Assembly: GCA_020629995.1 (NCBI GenBank)
Contig: JAHDCH010000195.1
Span: 1 to 5,523 of the forward strand
DNA from: Pseudaestuariivita sp.
Lineage (GTDB): Bacteria > Pseudomonadota > Alphaproteobacteria > Rhodobacterales > Rhodobacteraceae
Length of the DNA: 5,523 nt
Direction: 5' to 3'
Shown here: piece after piece, positions 1-5,523 of the stretch
Position numbering within the stretch: position 1 is the first letter of the stretch
How the letters are laid out: each line of letters starts with the position of its first letter
The notes under the pieces: model-generated
The model's database searches: none
Told to the model about the DNA's origin: nothing
The model's input: only the letters and a program-made list of their open reading frames with translations
Program-made: the position numbers and the translations under genes

Positions 1-597
1 GAGCTGGTGCAGGCGGGCGCGATTGGCCGGGTGATCCAGACGCTGGGCATCGGGCCGCACAAGCAGAACCTGAAGACGCGGCCGGGCTGGTTCTTTGATC
101 GGGGGCGGTACGGTGGGATCCTGACGGATATCGCGTCGCATCAGGTGGACCAGTTCCTGCACTTTACCGGAGCGAAGGACGCGGAGGTGACCCACGCGCA
201 TGTGGAAAACACCACCGCGCCGCAGCATCCGGGGTTTCAGGATTTTGGCGAGATGGTGCTGCGCGCGCCCGAGGGGCATGGCTATGTCCGGGTGGATTGG
301 TTCACGCCGGATGGGCTGCCGACGTGGGGCGATGGGCGGTTGTTCATCCAGGGCACCGACGGGTTCATCGAGCTGCGCAAATACACGGATATCGGTCATC
401 CGCACCGGACCAACACGCTTTATCTGGTGAACGGGGAGGAGAATGCACGAATTGCCTGCGACAATTCGGGGCTCCCGTATTTCGACCGGCTGATCGCGGA
501 TGTGCAGGACCGGGGCGAGAGCGCGATGCCGCAGGCGCATGCGTTCAAGGTGATGGAGCTGGCGATCAAGGCGCAGATGAAGGCCGAAGCGCCATGA
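1..597 (+). CDS. Gfo/Idh/MocA family oxidoreductase, C-terminal part (5' end beyond window)
   Basis: This is the C-terminal 198 residues of an NAD(P)-dependent dehydrogenase of the Gfo/Idh/MocA family, which typically oxidises a sugar, inositol or similar hydroxyl in the cytoplasm. The frame is open to base 1, and the GTG at 7 is internal, not a start. The missing part (roughly 150-190 residues by family length) would hold the Rossmann fold and the EKP lysine motif. Visible are the start of the C-terminal substrate domain (AGAIGRV at residues 5-11) and the signature GGILTDIASHQVDQ at residues 38-51. There, Asp43 and His47 match the spacing of the catalytic Asp-x3-His pair of inositol dehydrogenase, and Asp50 follows. 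The rest is the alpha/beta open sheet (WFTPDGLPTWGDGRLFIQG) ending in a helix. The stop overlaps the next gene's start as ATGA. Family assignment is firm; the substrate is unknown. Confidence 0.9.
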   Translation, partial: ELVQAGAIGRVIQTLGIGPHKQNLKTRPGWFFDRGRYGGILTDIASHQVDQFLHFTGAKDAEVTHAHVENTTAPQHPGFQDFGEMVLRAPEGHGYVRVDWFTPDGLPTWGDGRLFIQGTDGFIELRKYTDIGHPHRTNTLYLVNGEENARIACDNSGLPYFDRLIADVQDRGESAMPQAHAFKVMELAIKAQMKAEAP

Positions 598-1655
598 GGC
601 GCGTGGCCATCGTGGGGGCCGGGATCGGAGCGCAGCACGCGGCGGGGTTTGCCGCGGCGCCGGGGTGGCAGGTCGCCACGGTGTGCGACCTTGATCCAAC
701 GCGGGGCGGCGCATTGGCCGAGGCCAGCGGAGCGGCGTATGCTGCCCGGCTGGAAGAGGTCCTGGCGGACCCCGGGATTGACGTCGTAGACATCTGTTTG
801 CCGCCGCATCTGCATCTGAACGCATGCGTGGCCGCGATGGAGGCAGGGAAGGCGGTGATCTGCGAAAAGCCGCTGGTGACCTCGCTGGCCGAATGCGACC
901 GGCTGGAAGAGGTGAGCCGGGCCACCGGCCAGCCTGTCTTTCCGGTGTTTCAGTACCGCTATGGCACCGGCACGGCGCAGCTGCGCGCGGTGATCCAAGC
1001 AGGGCTGGCAGGGGCACCGCTGGCAGCCGCGCTTGAGACGCATTGGAGCCGGGATGCGGCCTATTACGCCGTGCCGTGGCGCGGGACATGGGCGGGCGAA
1101 CGGGGCGGATGCGTGGTGACCCACGCGATCCATATTCACGATCTGGTCAGTTGGGTGATGGGGCCGGTGGCGCGGGTGCAGGGGGCGCTGACAACGCGGG
1201 TCAACAAGATCGAGACCGAGGATTGCGCAGCGCTGGCGCTGACACTGGAGGGCGGGGCGCTTATCACCTCGTCCGTCACGCTGGGCGGGGCGGGCGACCA
1301 TTCGCGCCTGCGGCTGGTGTACGAAGGCGTCACGGTCACGTCGGACACGGCGCCCTACGCGCCTGCCGCAGCGCCATGGCGATTTGAGGCGCGCGGCCCG
1401 GTGACACAGGCGCAGGTGGATGAGGTGCTGGCTGGGGTGCCGGACGCTGCGCCGGGGTATGCGGGCCTGTTCACTGCCATCGGCGCGGCGCTGGACGGGG
1501 AGGGCGGCGCAGAGGTGACGCTGGCCGACGGACGCCGCGCGCTGGAGCTGATCACGGCAATCTATGGCGCGGCTCGCTCGGGCCGTGCCGAGGACCTGCC
1601 TTTGAACAGGCTTCACCCTCTCTACGAAAGCTGGCTGCCAAAGGAGCACAGATGA
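594..1655 (+). CDS. Gfo/Idh/MocA family oxidoreductase (complete, 353 aa)
   Basis: This is a complete cytoplasmic NAD(P)-dependent dehydrogenase of normal family length. The N-terminal Rossmann fold has the dinucleotide loop VGAGIGAQHA at residues 7-16. An acidic Asp32 at the end of the second strand (VCDLD) favours NAD over NADP (inference). The EKP motif, with the catalytic lysine, is at 91-93. The substrate domain carries GGCVVTHAIHIHDL at 171-184. His180 lines up with the family's catalytic histidine, and Asp183 follows. The position four before His180, usually Asp as in inositol dehydrogenase, is Thr176. The ATG at 594 is chosen over an upstream in-frame ATG because it begins right at the Rossmann strand and forms an ATGA overlap with the preceding gene; a GAAGG lies about 10 bases upstream. 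It is a paralogue-level partner of the preceding gene, not a near-identical copy. The substrate is unknown. Confidence 0.93.
   Translation: MRRVAIVGAGIGAQHAAGFAAAPGWQVATVCDLDPTRGGALAEASGAAYAARLEEVLADPGIDVVDICLPPHLHLNACVAAMEAGKAVICEKPLVTSLAECDRLEEVSRATGQPVFPVFQYRYGTGTAQLRAVIQAGLAGAPLAAALETHWSRDAAYYAVPWRGTWAGERGGCVVTHAIHIHDLVSWVMGPVARVQGALTTRVNKIETEDCAALALTLEGGALITSSVTLGGAGDHSRLRLVYEGVTVTSDTAPYAPAAAPWRFEARGPVTQAQVDEVLAGVPDAAPGYAGLFTAIGAALDGEGGAEVTLADGRRALELITAIYGAARSGRAEDLPLNRLHPLYESWLPKEHR
1641..1646 (+). promoter_or_regulatory. Ribosome binding site of the aminotransferase gene
   Basis: AAGGAG lies 5 bases before the ATG at 1652, inside the last codons of the upstream dehydrogenase gene. It supports the ATG that overlaps that gene's stop (ATGA), and so supports translational coupling. 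Confidence 0.75.
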
Positions 1656-2578
1656 CCACCACCCATGACGCCGAGGAAGACGCCCGCAACCGGGAGATCC
1701 TGATCTGGGTCGACGGGGCGCTGGTGCACCGCGATGACGCGAAGGTGAGCGTCTATGACAGCGGGTTCATGCTGGGCGACGGCATGTGGGAGGGGATGCG
1801 GCTGTACGATGGCGAGTGGGCCTTTTTCGACGCGCATATGGACCGGCTCTTTGGGTCGCTCAAGGCGGTGCGGCTGGATATCGGGATGGGCCCCGAGGAC
1901 ATCCGCGACCTGTTGGACCGGACGGCGGAAGCGAACGGCATGACAGGCGACGCCCATTGCCGGTTGATGATCACGAGGGGGATCAAGGACAAGCCGTTTC
2001 AGCATCCCAAACTGTCGCGCAGAGGGCCGACGGTGGTGGCCATAGTGGAGCATTCGAAACCGGCCAAGGCGCTGGGGCAGGGAATCCGGCTGGCCAGCGT
2101 GCCGCAGGTGCGGGGATTGCCGCATGCCCAGGACGCCAAGTTCAACAGCCATTCCAAGCTGAATTGCGTGATCGCGTGTTTGCAGGCCGAGGATGCGGGC
2201 GCGGACGAGGCGCTGATGCTGGACCCGCATGGGTTTGTGAACACAACGAATGCCTGCAACTTTTTCATTGTGCGGAGGGGCGAGGTTTGGACCTCGACCG
2301 GGGATTACTGCATGAACGGGGTGACACGGGCGAATGTGATCCAGCTGTGCCGCGACGAGGGGATCGTGGTGCGCGAGAAGAACTATTCGCTGTACGAGGC
2401 CTATTCGGCGGATGAGGCGTTTTTGACCGGTACGTTCGGCGCGCAGACGCCGGTGCGGTCGATTGACGGGCGGGATCTGGGCGAGGGTGCGGGGCCGGTG
2501 ACGCGCAGGCTGAGGGCCGCTTATGCGAAGTTGGTCGAACGCAACGTCGCTGACCAGAAGGCGGCGCGGGGGCGATAG
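1652..2578 (+). CDS. Class IV PLP-dependent aminotransferase (branched-chain/D-amino-acid type fold)
   Basis: This 308-residue cytoplasmic protein has the length and motif order of fold-type IV aminotransferases (IlvE, D-alanine aminotransferase, PabC relatives). The N-terminal part has IWVDGALVHRDDAKVSVYDSG (18-38), leading into GFMLGDGMWEGMRLYDG (38-54), the usual entry region. HMDRL at 62-66 and CRLMITRG at 103-110 also fit. The PLP lysine is probably Lys163 (DAKFNSHSK), judged by its 20-residue distance to Gly183, close to 18-19 in known members; Lys169 is the alternative. The cofactor-binding end includes NACNFF (200-205), GVTRANVI (223-230) and FLTGTFGAQTPVRSIDGR (257-274), the last matching the IlvE-type SGTAAEITPVRSVDG stretch. 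Thr198 stands where the family normally has the Glu that contacts the PLP ring nitrogen. It is the last gene of its block. The substrate could be a branched-chain, D- or unusual amino compound, so no symbol is given. Confidence 0.9.
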   Translation: MTTTHDAEEDARNREILIWVDGALVHRDDAKVSVYDSGFMLGDGMWEGMRLYDGEWAFFDAHMDRLFGSLKAVRLDIGMGPEDIRDLLDRTAEANGMTGDAHCRLMITRGIKDKPFQHPKLSRRGPTVVAIVEHSKPAKALGQGIRLASVPQVRGLPHAQDAKFNSHSKLNCVIACLQAEDAGADEALMLDPHGFVNTTNACNFFIVRRGEVWTSTGDYCMNGVTRANVIQLCRDEGIVVREKNYSLYEAYSADEAFLTGTFGAQTPVRSIDGRDLGEGAGPVTRRLRAAYAKLVERNVADQKAARGR

Positions 2579-2585
2579 GCGTGGA

Positions 2586-2624
2586 GGGGCGCTGCCCCGC
2601 GCCTGCGGCGCCCCCGCCATATTT
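2586..2624 (+). terminator. Probable terminator: tandem GC-rich hairpins with alternative pairing
   Basis: This lies just after the aminotransferase stop. Two perfect inverted repeats sit back to back: GGGGC-GCT-GCCCC (2586-2598) and GCGCC-TGC-GGCGC (2599-2611). A competing longer stem pairs GGGGCGC (2586-2592) with GCGCCCC (2608-2614), and GGCG (2578-2581) can add pairs with CGCC (2615-2618) across a bulge. ATATTT follows at 2619-2624, a weak T-run, so it best fits termination of the + strand block. The other strand has no T-run directly after the stem, so a role for the convergent operon is less clear. A 15-base purine run (2625-2639) fills the rest of the gap up to the convergent stop codon. 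Confidence 0.6.
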
Positions 2625-2639
2625 GAAAAGAGAAGAAGA

Positions 2640-3665
2640 CTATTCGCGAGAGACGGCGGAGTGCCAGTTGCGCAGGAAGGTGTCGCGCTTGAGCCGGTCG
2701 AGAAACACCAGAAGACCCGGGCCCAGCCGAACGGGGCGCAAGGCGGGGTTGGCCGAGAGCGCGCCGGCGTCGATGGGAGGCAGGCCTGAGGCGGAGGTGA
2801 TCGAAGGCTGGGTCTTGAGCGTGGTCAGAAAGTCGATCATCGCACGGGCAGAGCCGGGGTTTTGTGCCCAGGTGGGGATCAGAGCCGTGCGCAGCATGAC
2901 GTTGACGTGGTCCGAAAGCTCGACGATGCGGATGTCGCCGGAGGGTGATATCTGGGTGGCGGCATAGGAGCCGAGCACGTTGTAGGCGAGGGCCAGTTCG
3001 CCCGAGGCAACGGCGCGGATCATGTCACCCGAAGAGCGGTAGAGCCGGGCATCGAGCGAGCCCATGACCTCGGCCAGGCGCCAGAAGCTGTCGGAGTGGC
3101 GGCTGTCCTGGGTGGCCATGAGGTAGCCAAAGCCAGAACGCGCGATGTCGTAGGTGCCGACGCGGCCACGGAACTGCGAGGGTGCATTGCGCAGAGTGGC
3201 GATCAGCCCTTCGCGCGTGGCGGGCAGGGTGGGGAAGTCGGAGGTGGAGAGCACCAGAACGGCCCGTTCCATCGTGAAGGCAAAGAGCTGGTCGCGCCAT
3301 TTGGCCCAGGGTGGCAGGGCGTCGGTGGCCGCCGAGCGGTAAGGCTGGGCAAAGCCGTCATTTGCCAGCTTGGTCTGCAGGTCCATCGCCGAAGAAATGA
3401 CGAGGTCGAAGGGGGCACGCTCGGCTTCGATGGCCTGCATCACGTCGGAGGTGCCGGTGATCGTGTAGTGGATCGTCAGGCCGGGGTTTTGGGCCTGGAA
3501 CGCGGTCAGGATCGGTTCGAACGCGGGGCGGTCGGCGGTGGAGATGATGCGCAGCACAGAGGTCTCGCCCGAGGGGGCGGGGTATGTGATCTGGTCTTCG
3601 ATCTCGTAGGCCAGCACAAAAGAGGCCAGCAGCGACAGGATCAGGCCAAGAGCAAGGAGACGCAT
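2640..3665 (-). CDS. Periplasmic substrate-binding protein (ABC-type, iron/phosphonate-like), last gene of a two-component operon
   Basis: This 341-residue extracellular solute-binding protein has an N-terminal signal peptide: a hydrophobic stretch over residues 2-19, with likely cleavage after Ala19 (VLA|YE). There is no lipobox cysteine. The mature part starts with a typical first strand (SVLRIISTADRPAFEPIL, 36-53), followed by FQAQNPGLTIHYTITGTSDVM (56-76), FDLVISSAMDLQTKLANDGFA (86-106) and the late-lobe ELALAYNVLGSYA (223-235). These fit the iron(III)/2-aminoethylphosphonate-type binding-protein superfamily. The ligand cannot be deduced. The ATG at 3665 lies 25 bases inside the end of the kinase gene and has an AAAGGA ribosome site. 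No permease or ATPase gene accompanies it; the gene ends the block and faces the convergent aminotransferase gene. A sensing role with the upstream kinase is inferred, but supplying ligand to a transporter encoded elsewhere is possible. Confidence 0.85.
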   Translation of the reverse strand: MRLLALGLILSLLASFVLAYEIEDQITYPAPSGETSVLRIISTADRPAFEPILTAFQAQNPGLTIHYTITGTSDVMQAIEAERAPFDLVISSAMDLQTKLANDGFAQPYRSAATDALPPWAKWRDQLFAFTMERAVLVLSTSDFPTLPATREGLIATLRNAPSQFRGRVGTYDIARSGFGYLMATQDSRHSDSFWRLAEVMGSLDARLYRSSGDMIRAVASGELALAYNVLGSYAATQISPSGDIRIVELSDHVNVMLRTALIPTWAQNPGSARAMIDFLTTLKTQPSITSASGLPPIDAGALSANPALRPVRLGPGLLVFLDRLKRDTFLRNWHSAVSRE

Positions 3666-4996
3666 GCGCCGGTCCTTTCGGTGTTTTCCGAGATGTCGAG
3701 GGCACCGCCATGGGCGCGGGCGACCTCGTCGGCGATGGTGAGGCCGAGGCCCGAGCCGACGATGTCGTCAACGTTCGAGCCACGGGAAAAGCGGTGGGTC
3801 AGATCGGACAGAGAGGTGCCGTTGAAGCCGCGCCCCTGATCGGTGAACGAGATGCGGTGCGGCGTGCCGGGCGCAAAGTCGACCGAAACGGTGCTGTCGG
3901 CGGGGGAATACTTGATCGCGTTGTCGAGGATGTTGCGCAGGGCCGATTGCAAAAGAACACGGTCGCCGGTGTAGGGCACGGGGCCGGGGGGCAGCGATTG
4001 CGTCAGGCGGATGTCCTTGAGATCGGCGGTGGGGGCGAGGCGTTCACAGGTGTCGGCCACCAGATCGCGCAGGTCGAGCTGTGCATGGTCGAGGCTGTCG
4101 GTGCGCAGGGTGACCATGGCATGATCGAGCATCTGGCCCGCCGAGCGGGAGCTTTCATCGACCGCGCGGATCATCGAGCGGATGGCCTGTTTATGCTCGG
4201 GCTTTTGCAGCTTGCGGTGGGTGATCTCGGCCTGGGTGCGCACGGTGGCCAGTGGGGTGCGGACGCGGTGGGCGGCTTCGGTGATGAAATCCTCGGACCG
4301 TTTGAGCGAAGCGCCGAGCCGGCCCATGAAGCCGTTGATCGCCGAAGCCAGAGGCACCAGCTCTTGCGGCATGGCAGAGGTGATCGGGCGCAGGTCGGTG
4401 GGGCCGCGGCGCGTGACCGATTGGGTCATGCGCTGAAACGGGCTGAGCGCGGTATGCGCGGCCCAGAGCGAAAGGCCCGCAGCCACGCCAAAGAAGGCCA
4501 GAGCGACGGCGGTGGCGGTGGCGGTGATGCGGCCCGAGATCGCCTCCATCCCCCGGCGGGTCTGGGCGACGGCGATGGTGACCTGCTGGGCACTGCCGCC
4601 GGTGGAAATCACACGCGATTGCTGCACCCGGCGCACCGTGTCGCCGCGATAATTGAACGTGGCAAAGGCGCTGTCGCCGAGGGGCAGGTCATCATAGCCC
4701 GTCAGTGTCTCGCCGTTGACGGTGATGCGATAGAACACGCGGTCTTCGTTGATGGTGCCCAGCATCGACAGGGCGGAATAGGGCAGCTCGAGCGTGACGG
4801 CGCCGTCTTCGGCGCGCAGGCTGTCGGCAATGGCGGTGGCCGAGGCGGCGAGGATGTCATCCTGCGTTTGCTCGGCGGCGCCTTCGGCCAGCGACCGCAC
4901 GATGAAGAAGAAGGCCACCGCCAGAAGGGCGGCGATGGCGCAGAGCTGGAGAAACAGCGTGCGCCGGATCGAGCCGCGGGCAACGGGGCCGGTCAT
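3641..4996 (-). CDS. Membrane sensor histidine kinase (TctE-like, HAMP/HisKA/HATPase)
   Basis: This complete 451-residue inner-membrane kinase autophosphorylates on histidine and passes phosphate to the adjacent response regulator. A first membrane segment at about 14-34 (LFLQLCAIAALLAVAFFFIV) is followed by a periplasmic domain of about 120 residues (36-157), resembling the two-component sensor kinase N-terminal domain of TctE-type kinases. The second membrane segment is at about 158-178. A HAMP-like linker follows to about 231. The H-box is FITEAAHRVRTPLATVR (237-253) with His243 as phosphoacceptor. The ATPase domain has the N-box RNILDNAIKYSP (354-365; Asn355, Asn359), the G1 box DQGRGF (386-391), HRFSRGSN (401-408) and the G2 box GSGLGL (414-419). 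All catalytic motifs look intact. Its start overlaps the regulator's stop as ATGA; its end overlaps the binding-protein gene by 25 bases. The long periplasmic domain and this neighbour suggest it may sense a ligand-loaded binding protein. Confidence 0.95.
   Translation of the reverse strand: MTGPVARGSIRRTLFLQLCAIAALLAVAFFFIVRSLAEGAAEQTQDDILAASATAIADSLRAEDGAVTLELPYSALSMLGTINEDRVFYRITVNGETLTGYDDLPLGDSAFATFNYRGDTVRRVQQSRVISTGGSAQQVTIAVAQTRRGMEAISGRITATATAVALAFFGVAAGLSLWAAHTALSPFQRMTQSVTRRGPTDLRPITSAMPQELVPLASAINGFMGRLGASLKRSEDFITEAAHRVRTPLATVRTQAEITHRKLQKPEHKQAIRSMIRAVDESSRSAGQMLDHAMVTLRTDSLDHAQLDLRDLVADTCERLAPTADLKDIRLTQSLPPGPVPYTGDRVLLQSALRNILDNAIKYSPADSTVSVDFAPGTPHRISFTDQGRGFNGTSLSDLTHRFSRGSNVDDIVGSGLGLTIADEVARAHGGALDISENTERTGACVSLLLA
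3673..3678 (-). promoter_or_regulatory. Ribosome binding site of the substrate-binding protein gene
   Basis: Read on the - strand, AAAGGA lies 7 bases before the ATG that ends at 3663. It sits within the 3' end of the kinase gene and decides the start of the binding protein, which also begins directly with its signal peptide. Confidence 0.7.
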
Positions 4997-5523
4997 GGGC
5001 GGGCCACGAGGCGGTAGCCCATGCCGCGCACCGTCTCGATCGTGGCCGAAGAGGGGCCGAGCCGTTTGCGCAGGCGGCCCACATAGACCTCGATCGCGTT
5101 CTCGCTGACGTCTTCGGAAAAGGAAAACAGACGGTCCATCAGATGGGCCTTGGAAAAGACCTGACCGGGGGCGTCAAAGAACACTTCGAGCAGGCGCAGC
5201 TCGCGGTTGCGCAGGGCTTCGGTCACCGAACCGACCGTCAGAACGCCAGAGGCCGAATCGAGGACGGCGTCCTGATAGGTCTTTTGGTTGGCGGCGGTCC
5301 CGCCCCGGCGGCGCAGAACGGCGCGGCAGCGGGCCTCGAGTTCGGAAAAATCGAAGGGTTTGGTGAGGTAATCGTCGGCGCCAAGGTCCAGAAGGCTGAC
5401 GCGGTCCGACACTTCGGACCGGGCGGTGATGACGATGACGGGGGTCTGTTTCTGGGCCTCGCGGTGGGCGGCCAGAAAGCGGCGGCCATCGCCATCGGGC
5501 AGCATAATGTCGAGCAATATCAA
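4993..5523 (-). CDS. OmpR/PhoB-family response regulator (N-terminus beyond window)
   Basis: The visible 176 residues are a DNA-binding response regulator missing about the first 45-48 residues, which would include the acidic pocket. The frame is open to the right edge; the TTG at the edge is not the true start. The receiver domain retains the phosphoacceptor Asp5 (LILLDIMLPDGDG), the conserved Thr33 (VIVITAR) and Lys55 (DYLTKPFD). The linker is at about 70-80. The C-terminal winged helix (about 82-176) has LRNRELRLLEVFFDAPGQVF, the recognition-helix region SENAIEVYVGRLRKRL and the terminal hairpin IETVRGMGYRLVARP, all typical of OmpR/PhoB members. It is the first visible gene of the operon and the cognate partner of the kinase, with which it shares an ATGA overlap. 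Its target genes are unknown; autoregulation of its own operon is plausible, but the promoter is outside the window. Confidence 0.95.
   Translation of the reverse strand: MILLDIMLPDGDGRRFLAAHREAQKQTPVIVITARSEVSDRVSLLDLGADDYLTKPFDFSELEARCRAVLRRRGGTAANQKTYQDAVLDSASGVLTVGSVTEALRNRELRLLEVFFDAPGQVFSKAHLMDRLFSFSEDVSENAIEVYVGRLRKRLGPSSATIETVRGMGYRLVARP

Noticed and set aside
297..593. Upstream in-frame extension of the second dehydrogenase from the ATG at 297
   Set aside because: The extra 99 residues lie antisense-like within another frame of the first dehydrogenase and have no family similarity. The Rossmann strand begins right after the ATG at 594.
420..1649. 409-codon open frame on the - strand opposite the second dehydrogenase
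   Set aside because: The + strand frame is a clear Gfo/Idh enzyme. The antisense translation is rich in Arg, His, Pro and Gln without domain signals.
2586..2611. Riboswitch or attenuator reading of the alternative hairpins
   Set aside because: The element lies between two convergent gene ends, not upstream of any gene, so it cannot control a downstream start; a terminator or repeat is the better explanation.
1622..2620. 332-codon open frame on the - strand opposite the aminotransferase
   Set aside because: It is a shadow of the class IV aminotransferase and also runs through the terminator hairpins; no motif supports it.
2523..2967. Small + strand frames reading across the intergenic region into the binding-protein gene
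   Set aside because: They would translate the hairpin region and the antisense of a well-supported secreted protein. There is no ribosome site or recognisable protein feature.
3096..3839. 247-codon open frame on the + strand opposite the binding protein and the kinase end
   Set aside because: It spans the junction of two real - strand genes, and its composition is that of a GC-driven shadow.
3710..5017. 435-codon open frame on the + strand opposite the kinase
   Set aside because: It is antisense to an intact histidine kinase with all motifs. Its translation is low-complexity, rich in Gly, Ala, Arg and Asp, and has no recognisable domain. It is a frame kept open by high GC content.

Overview
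The window is GC-rich, densely packed bacterial DNA. Its codon bias, its ATGA start/stop overlaps and its gene content suggest an alphaproteobacterium, most likely of the Rhodobacteraceae/Roseobacter type. That placement is inferred from style and family resemblance; no marker gene is present. Six protein-coding genes are visible, in two convergent three-gene blocks separated by a 61-bp intergenic stretch. No RNA gene, insertion sequence, CRISPR array or phage gene was seen.

Left block (+ strand, 1-2578): the C-terminal part of a Gfo/Idh/MocA oxidoreductase (cut by the window edge), a second complete Gfo/Idh/MocA oxidoreductase, and a complete class IV PLP-dependent aminotransferase. Both junctions are 4-base ATGA overlaps, so the three are almost certainly co-transcribed and translationally coupled. 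Two dehydrogenases acting on sugars, polyols or related hydroxy compounds, next to an aminotransferase, suggest oxidation of hydroxyls to ketones combined with amino-group transfer. The substrate cannot be read from the sequence. Both complete enzymes show a substitution at a position usually acidic in the family: Thr176 in the dehydrogenase and Thr198 in the aminotransferase.

Intergenic stretch (2579-2639): two perfect 5-bp-stem palindromes lie back to back and compete with one larger 7-bp stem. They are followed by ATATTT and a 15-base purine run. This probably serves as the terminator of the left block and may be a copy of a dispersed repeat.

Right block (- strand, 5523-2640, read right to left): an OmpR/PhoB-type response regulator (N-terminus cut by the window edge), a membrane sensor histidine kinase resembling the TctE type, and a periplasmic substrate-binding protein resembling iron/2-aminoethylphosphonate-type binding proteins. 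Regulator and kinase overlap by ATGA; kinase and binding protein overlap by 25 bases. No transporter permease or ATPase is present, and the binding-protein gene is the last of the block. The simplest reading is a three-part sensing system in which the binding protein presents a ligand to the kinase, which phosphorylates the DNA-binding regulator. The architecture is suggestive, but the ligand and targets are unknown.

The promoters of both blocks lie outside the window.
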